DNA of 64,000 nucleotides from Lindgomyces ingoldianus (lineage: Eukaryota > Ascomycota > Dothideomycetes > Pleosporales > Lindgomycetaceae): the NCBI RefSeq assembly GCF_010093535.1, contig NW_022985186.1, positions 1-64,000 of the forward strand, read 5' to 3'. Positions 58,560 to 64,000 of this stretch are shown here, in pieces. The notes under the pieces were generated by a model. It did not search any database. It saw only the letters and a list, made by a program, of their open reading frames with translations, and was not told the origin of the DNA. The position numbers and the translations under genes were made by a program. Positions within the stretch are counted from its first letter, which is position 1. Every line of letters begins with the position of its first letter.

Positions 58560-61500
58560 ACTTTAGCTAAGAATAGCCTTTAAATTTAATCTAATAAGCT
58601 TAGTACTTACATAACTCTAAGCTATTAGAGTAAGCTAAGAAGCCTTTTAAAAAGCGCTTACTTTATAAGAAAGCTACTATGTTATAAGCTTTAAAGCTTT
58701 TTAAAAGAACTTTAAAAAACAGCTTTATGTTATTAAGCAGTCTATTTCTGCCTTAACTTCTGTTATAGTAGTAGGAACTAAGAACTTACTAGCTTTAAAG
58801 CTTACTTAAAAGTCTAGAGATAGCTTAACTCTTTTTTACTTAACACTACCTATAACCTGTAACCTCTCTAACTTAGTAATAAAATCTAACTAACTCCCTA
58901 ATCCCCTGCTGTTTAATAGAAAATAGAAAGACTTACTTTCCTTCCTACATAAGCTCTAATATAAACTTAAAGGAAATATAGACTAATTCCCCTTTAAACA
59001 CTCTTAGTTACTATATGCCTACTTTTAACTTAACTATAATGTAATAGCCTTAATTAACTTACTAATAGATAAGGATATTATTAACCTAGATTAATTTATA
59101 GCGTTTCTATAAGTAACTTATAGAGACTTAAATAAAAAGTTAATAGCCTTAAGTTACTTAAACACTTTATAATAAGAAAAGAAAAGCTTTACCTTATACT
59201 TTACTAAGTTCTGCTAACTTACATTTAATACAGGCCTAAATAAGATAAGTCTAATTATAGCCTTACATAACTCCCTCTTAACTAAACTGTAACGCGCTAT
59301 AGTAGGAGAACCTCTCTTAAACAACCTTAATATATATGTAAACCTAATTACTACCTACAATAATAACATAAGGTTCCTCCCTGTACAAGCTCTAATACGC
59401 CCCTAAACTAGCGCAGTTATAAATAAAGACCTTAATGTAATAAAAATTAATTTAAATTATGCTCTAGTTAGTTCTAAAAAGTGTAAAAATTATAAAAAGA
59501 AACGTTAATGTTTTAAGTGCAGTAAGCATAGTTATATCTTTTAAAACTGCTTTATTCCCCTTTCTTAAGTCTGCGTAAGTAGCGCTACTAGTACTTATTA
59601 AAAATTCTTACTATTTTATTTTTATTTTTATAAAGGCTCTAACTTGTATTTAAGCTTTAATCCCTTTTACTACTCTTAACATAGCTGCAGCTATAGCAGT
59701 AAAAGCCTGTAAAAAGGCTTGTCTTAAGGCTAAGTTGCTCTCTAGGACTAATTTAACACTAGATCTCTACTAACCTATAAGCTAAGTCCCCTACTAATAA
59801 CTAAAAGTACTAAGTTAATATTCCTATATGTTTATAATAAGAAACTATATTAGCTCTAATATAAGCTCTTATTAACTTAGGAGTAAACAGCATAGGTTAC
59901 ATTAATAAAGAACTAGTGCATAAACTAAATCTTTAATTAACACTGCTTACCTAAATAATTTACCTAACTAGATTTAATAGAAAACAACTTAAAAAAGGTT
60001 CTATTTTCTATACTATAACTATTATAATTACCTACTAACACTATAAAGAGCAGATTAAACTCTATGTAATAAACATAGAACATTATAACTTAATTCTAAG
60101 ACAACTATAGCTGTATTAGCATAAAGTTGCTTTTAATTACTAAGAGTAAGTTCTAAACTTTAACTCTTTCTAATGCTAAAACATATGCTTACACTTACAC
60201 TTAAATAACACTTAAATAGCACTTAATATAGAAGGTCTCTAGACCTACTCTTTAATAACCTAGAGAAGAACTACCTAAGTAAGGCTAATAAGCTAAGCCT
60301 TTTACTAAAATAGGCTATGTAAAATAATTTAATAACTACTTAAACTTAAAGAAAAGAAAGCCTTTAAGGAACTTTTACCTACCTAATTTAGACATAAACT
60401 AGGACTTAAACAGTAGATAGACATCTGCTACATAGGACCTGCCCTGTTTATAACCCTAGCTTAATAACTAGATTATAAAATCTACATAGTTATAATTTCT
60501 AATATAGACTAAGCTTTAGCTCTCTAAAAACACACTAACTTAAAGATAATAGTCCCTTAAGACTACTATAACCTATTGCATGTTTTCTTTTAAAATAAGT
60601 CTAATAAGCTTTTAATATAACATCTATATAATTACTAGATAACTTTTAAGCCTAGTAAATAACCTAGTTATAGGCTACTATATAGAATGTTACTAAATAA
60701 ATTAAAAGTGCTCTAAAAATACCTTAATAAGAACTTAAAGAAAGGGTTTATTTAAGCTAGCTTCTTACTAGTAGTGTTACCTATACTATTTATAAAGAAA
60801 CTTAGGGGTAGGCTTTAATTCTATGTTAACTACTAAAGACTAAACACTATTACTATTAAAAACTAATACCTAATTTCTTTTTTACAAGAAACTTTAAGCT
60901 AACTAAGTAAAGCAAAGTATTTTATAAAGTTAGATATTATTACTGCCTTTAATAAGCTAAAAATAGTAAAGGGTAATAAGTAGCTAACAGTGTTTTAGAC
61001 CTAATATAGACTATTTAAGTACTTAGTAATGCCTTTTAGCTTAGCTAACGCGCCTAGTACTTTTTAACATTTTGTAAACAACTTACTCTAACCCTACCTA
61101 GACGTGTTCTGCACTATGTATATTAACAATATTTTAATCTATAGTAATAGCCTTTTAGAGTACAAACAGCATGTACGCTTAGTGCTAAAGGCTATAGAAG
61201 AAGCAGGTCTGCAACTTAATGTAGACAAATGCAAGTTCTACTAATTAAAGGTTACATATTTAAGATATATAATCTCTACAAATAGCATCTAAATAAACCC
61301 TATTAAAGTTTAAACTGTGCTAGATTAGTAATACCTAAAAGACATAAAAAATGTTTAAGCTTTTATAAAATTTACTAACTTTTACTAATAATTTATTAAC
61401 AACTTCTTGCAGCTAGTAAGCCTTATAATTACACTTACTAAGAAAAAAGTTTAATTTAACTTTAACCTAAATTACTAATAGTCTTTTAACTAGCTAAAGA

Positions 61501-63560
61501 AAGCCTTTACTAAAGCTTTAATACTCTACTACTTTAACTCTAAACTACTAATACTTGTAGAAGCTAATGCCTTAGACTATGTAGTAGCAGAAGTTCTCTT
61601 CTAGACTAAGCTAGATAGGACTATTAGGCTTATTGCATACTTCTTAAAAAGAATAAGTCTTGCAGAAGGCAATTATAAAATCTATAACAAGAAATTACTT
61701 GCTATAGTACACTACTTTAAATAATAGCAACTTAAACTAGAAGGTGCAGCGCATTTAATACAGGTTCTATCTAACTACAAGAACTTACAGTACTTTATAA
61801 CTATAAAATAACTTAGCTACTAACAAGCCTGTTAGTCTAAATACCTGTTTTATTTTAATTTTAAGATTACTTATTATCTTAGTTAAGACAGAGGAAAACT
61901 AGATGCCTTTATAAGGCAATCCTAAAATGTCCCTGCTTAGAAAAAAGCATAAAAGGCTTAACACTAAACTCTACTTTAACCTAAGCTATTTTTAGACCTT
62001 AACCTAAATAAAACAAATTAGATAATTAATTAAATTATTACTAATAAGTATCTAAATAATAAATTTATCTAAGAAACTTTAGACCTGCTCTAAAACAGCG
62101 CTAGTTAGTTAAAAAAGGTAACACTAGCTAACTATAAAAACTAAAATAGCAAGCTATATTACTATAACTAACTTATAATTTCTAATTCTAATAAACTAAA
62201 AATTAAACTACTCTAAATTGTATATAACTTACCTATTAGAGGACACTTAGGCAGAGAAAAGACTCTTAACCTACTACAGAGAGAGTACTACTAGCCCCGC
62301 ATGTTCTATACTGTACGCTAATATGTATTATGTTGCTATACTTGCTGTAAAGTAAAGGCTTTTTAAAAAAGGTATAATAGCTTACTTAAACTACTCCTAA
62401 TCTCTAAACAAGCTTAAAAAGACATATTAATTAATTTTATTATAGACTTACTTCTATCTAAAGGGTACATAAATATTATAGTAGTTGTTAATTACTTAAC
62501 TAAGTATTAACACCTAATACTATATTTCTCTATAACTGCCCCTAATATAGCCTAGTTATTCTACTAATACATATAAGTTTACTATAGCCTGCCTAACATA
62601 ATTATATTAGACAGAGGTACACAGTTTGTCTTAGCCTTCTAAAATAAACTCTATAAACAGCTTTAAATTATTCTCTATCTATCTACAGCTTTTTACCTAG
62701 AGACTAATAGCTAGACTAAGAATATAAATGCTGTAATAAAATAAGTTCTATAAGCATATATAAACTACTAGTAAGATAACTAGGTAAAATAGTTAGCTAT
62801 AGCATAGTTTAAAGCTAATAACATAACATCTAAATTAACATAAGTATCCTTGTTCTTAGCAAACTATAGATACTACCCCTAAATAAAATTTAAACTACCT
62901 ATAAATACCCTCTAACTAACTTATTAATTTATATAAGTAATAGATGTAAATAGACTTATTAATAAAATCTAAAATATATCTAAATATGTTTATAAAAAGC
63001 TTACATAGGCTTAAGCTCTTTAACAAGAGTATGTAAACTAATTCTAAACCCTTGCCCCTGCGTATGCAGCTAGTAAGAAGGTCTAGCTAGACGCTAGAAA
63101 TATCTAAATAAACTAATAATTAAAGAAACTTAATTAGAAGAACTTTAGCCCCTTTACAGTAGCCTATATAGTCTTATTACATGCTTACTAATTAATTCTA
63201 CCTAACAGCATAAAGATACACCCTGTGTTCCACGTATTGTTGCTGCGCTAAGTAGCCTCTAAATTTAACTATCTACTTAGACAGCTAAACCTACTACCTA
63301 AACCTGTTATTATAAATAATAAACTAGAATATATTATAAAAGACATTAAATAAATCTAGTTTAATAAAAAGAAATGTATCTATAAATACTTTATAAAATA
63401 GACTAGATACAACAAACTGTTATAAGAACCTGTAGAAGCCTTATAAGAGAACTCTATAGTAACCTAATTCTACGCCTAATACCTATCTAAACTAAACCTG
63501 TACCCTAATAAAGACAACTTAATGCTAGAACTACTAATGTAAAGGATTCCCTTCTTAATA
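58560..63560 (+). pseudogene. Gypsy gag-pol relic, copy 2
   Basis: Same domain order as copy 1: zinc knuckle near 59510-59550, reverse transcriptase with YINNILIYSN (61119-61145) and MPFSLANAPSTF, RNase H, integrase with LDRGTQFVLAF (about 62605-62640), chromodomain-like end (about 63330-63440). Different stops from copy 1 at some sites show partly independent decay. Confidence 0.9.
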
Positions 63561-63573
63561 AGAGGGGGGGTAC

Positions 63574-63891
63574 TGTCATAGTATCCTTCCTAGATCCTAG
63601 ACATAACTGTATTAGACGTGTACTAGAGTATTATTAGTGCACGTCTAACATAAATATAACACAACATAGACATAAACTTAAGCATAAACTGCCTTAACAC
63701 TAACTAAACCTAGAATAGGCTTAATTTATACTTAAAGCGCTTAGACTTCTAAGCTAAGTATTTAATTACTAATTTCCTTCTAAACCTTCTTGTTCCTCAC
63801 ACAACGTCTTGTACCTACCATAATACCTCACGTAGTAATTAAACTAGACCTCTGTGAAGCTCTATAACCTTACTCGTGCACAATCGTGACA
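63574..63891 (+). repeat. Gypsy copy 2, 3' LTR
   Basis: Begins TGTCATAGTATCCTTCC (decayed), ends GCACAATCGTGACA (undecayed). Confidence 0.95.
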
Positions 63892-63896
63892 GTTAC

Positions 63897-64000
63897 TAGC
63901 GTACAGCTACTAACTAGCAGAGCGCTAAACACTGTTAAATGCAACTTATGCGCGCTTTTAAAGATAAAGCAGTAGATTAGCTAGAGAAATAAATATAAAA
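63897..64000 (+). pseudogene. Copia integrase start, continued after Gypsy
   Basis: Reads SVQLLTSRALNTVKCNLCAL then LKIKQQ, with the CxxC of the integrase zinc-binding HHCC region, continuing the frame interrupted at 58226. Cut by the window end. Confidence 0.75.

Larger units (their letters stand above)
58227..63891 (+). mobile_element. Complete Gypsy (chromovirus) LTR retrotransposon, copy 2, RIP-decayed
   Basis: 5665 bp with 318-bp LTRs (58227-58544 and 63574-63891), target duplication GTTAC (58222-58226 and 63892-63896) and a G-rich polypurine tract (63561-63570). Co-linear with copy 1 at a fixed offset of 31466 bp, no indels seen. Inserted in the Copia integrase start. Confidence 0.95.
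55786..64000 (+). mobile_element. Copia LTR retrotransposon, 5' part, interrupted by Gypsy and cut by window end
   Basis: 5' LTR at 55786-55991, primer site at 55992-56001, a 70-bp tandem repeat in the leader, then gag, protease and gag-pre-integrase on the plus strand up to 58226. Gypsy copy 2 is inserted at 58227-63891; the integrase reading then resumes at 63897 in frame across the single GTTAC target. The 3' part lies outside the window. The 5' flank GCCTC has no partner here, as expected for a 5' LTR. Confidence 0.88.

Noticed and set aside
1..64000. tRNA, rRNA or other structured RNA genes
   Set aside because: No cloverleaf with A/B boxes and no rRNA core sequence was noticed on either strand; a covariance-model scan would be decisive.

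Overview
The window looks like a repeat-rich chromosome segment of a filamentous ascomycete (Pezizomycotina). Evidence: genes with short spliceosomal introns (50-70 bp, GTRNGY...YAG, CTRAC/CTAAT branch sites), islands of balanced composition alternating with long AT-rich tracts, and transposon relics decayed by CpA->TpA / TpG->TpA changes that turn CAG and TGG codons into TAG. That pattern is the signature of repeat-induced point mutation (RIP). No rRNA, tRNA, CRISPR array or bacterial operon was seen. A family of near-identical introns (below) is compatible with Dothideomycetes, but this is only an inference.

Layout. 1-5620: minus-strand Tad-like LINE relic. 5620-9407: truncated Gypsy LTR, a 1.5 kb foldback (palindromic) element and two small solo-LTR-like insertions with perfect 5-bp target duplications. 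9408-12586: Copia solo LTR split by a complete plus-strand hAT transposon. 12592-16740: balanced-composition island with an intact dienelactone-hydrolase-family gene. 16755-19750: minus-strand hAT relic. 19750-21950: island with one possible gene fragment. 21960-38950: large AT-rich block holding a minus-strand Helitron (RepHel), a nested complete Gypsy chromovirus (26761-32425) and a second foldback element (36279-37378). 38950-40960: island without a recognisable gene. 41100-46650: two tail-to-tail decayed genes carrying at least 16 short introns that share one sequence family (introner-like elements). 46989-55785: main island, with a Copia solo LTR, an intact multi-pass membrane protein gene, a membrane-protein pseudogene fragment, an intact cytochrome P450 gene, another solo LTR and small MITE-like repeats. 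55786 to the window end: Copia element (5' LTR, initiator-Met half-tRNA primer site, gag, protease, integrase start) with a second complete Gypsy copy inserted at 58227-63891.

Only three genes appear intact: DLH (14426-15392, four exons), the membrane protein (48078-49412, single exon) and P450 (50595-52487, four exons). Nothing links them into a pathway. The rest is nested mobile DNA whose order of insertion can be read from target-site duplications: Copia LTR before hAT; foldback before solo LTR; Helitron before Gypsy; Copia before Gypsy.

The most interesting signals are the introner-like intron family inside one RIP-decayed locus, the consistent sparing of the outer element edges from RIP, and a 10-bp minisatellite that differs in copy number (16, 4, 2 units) between three solo LTRs.
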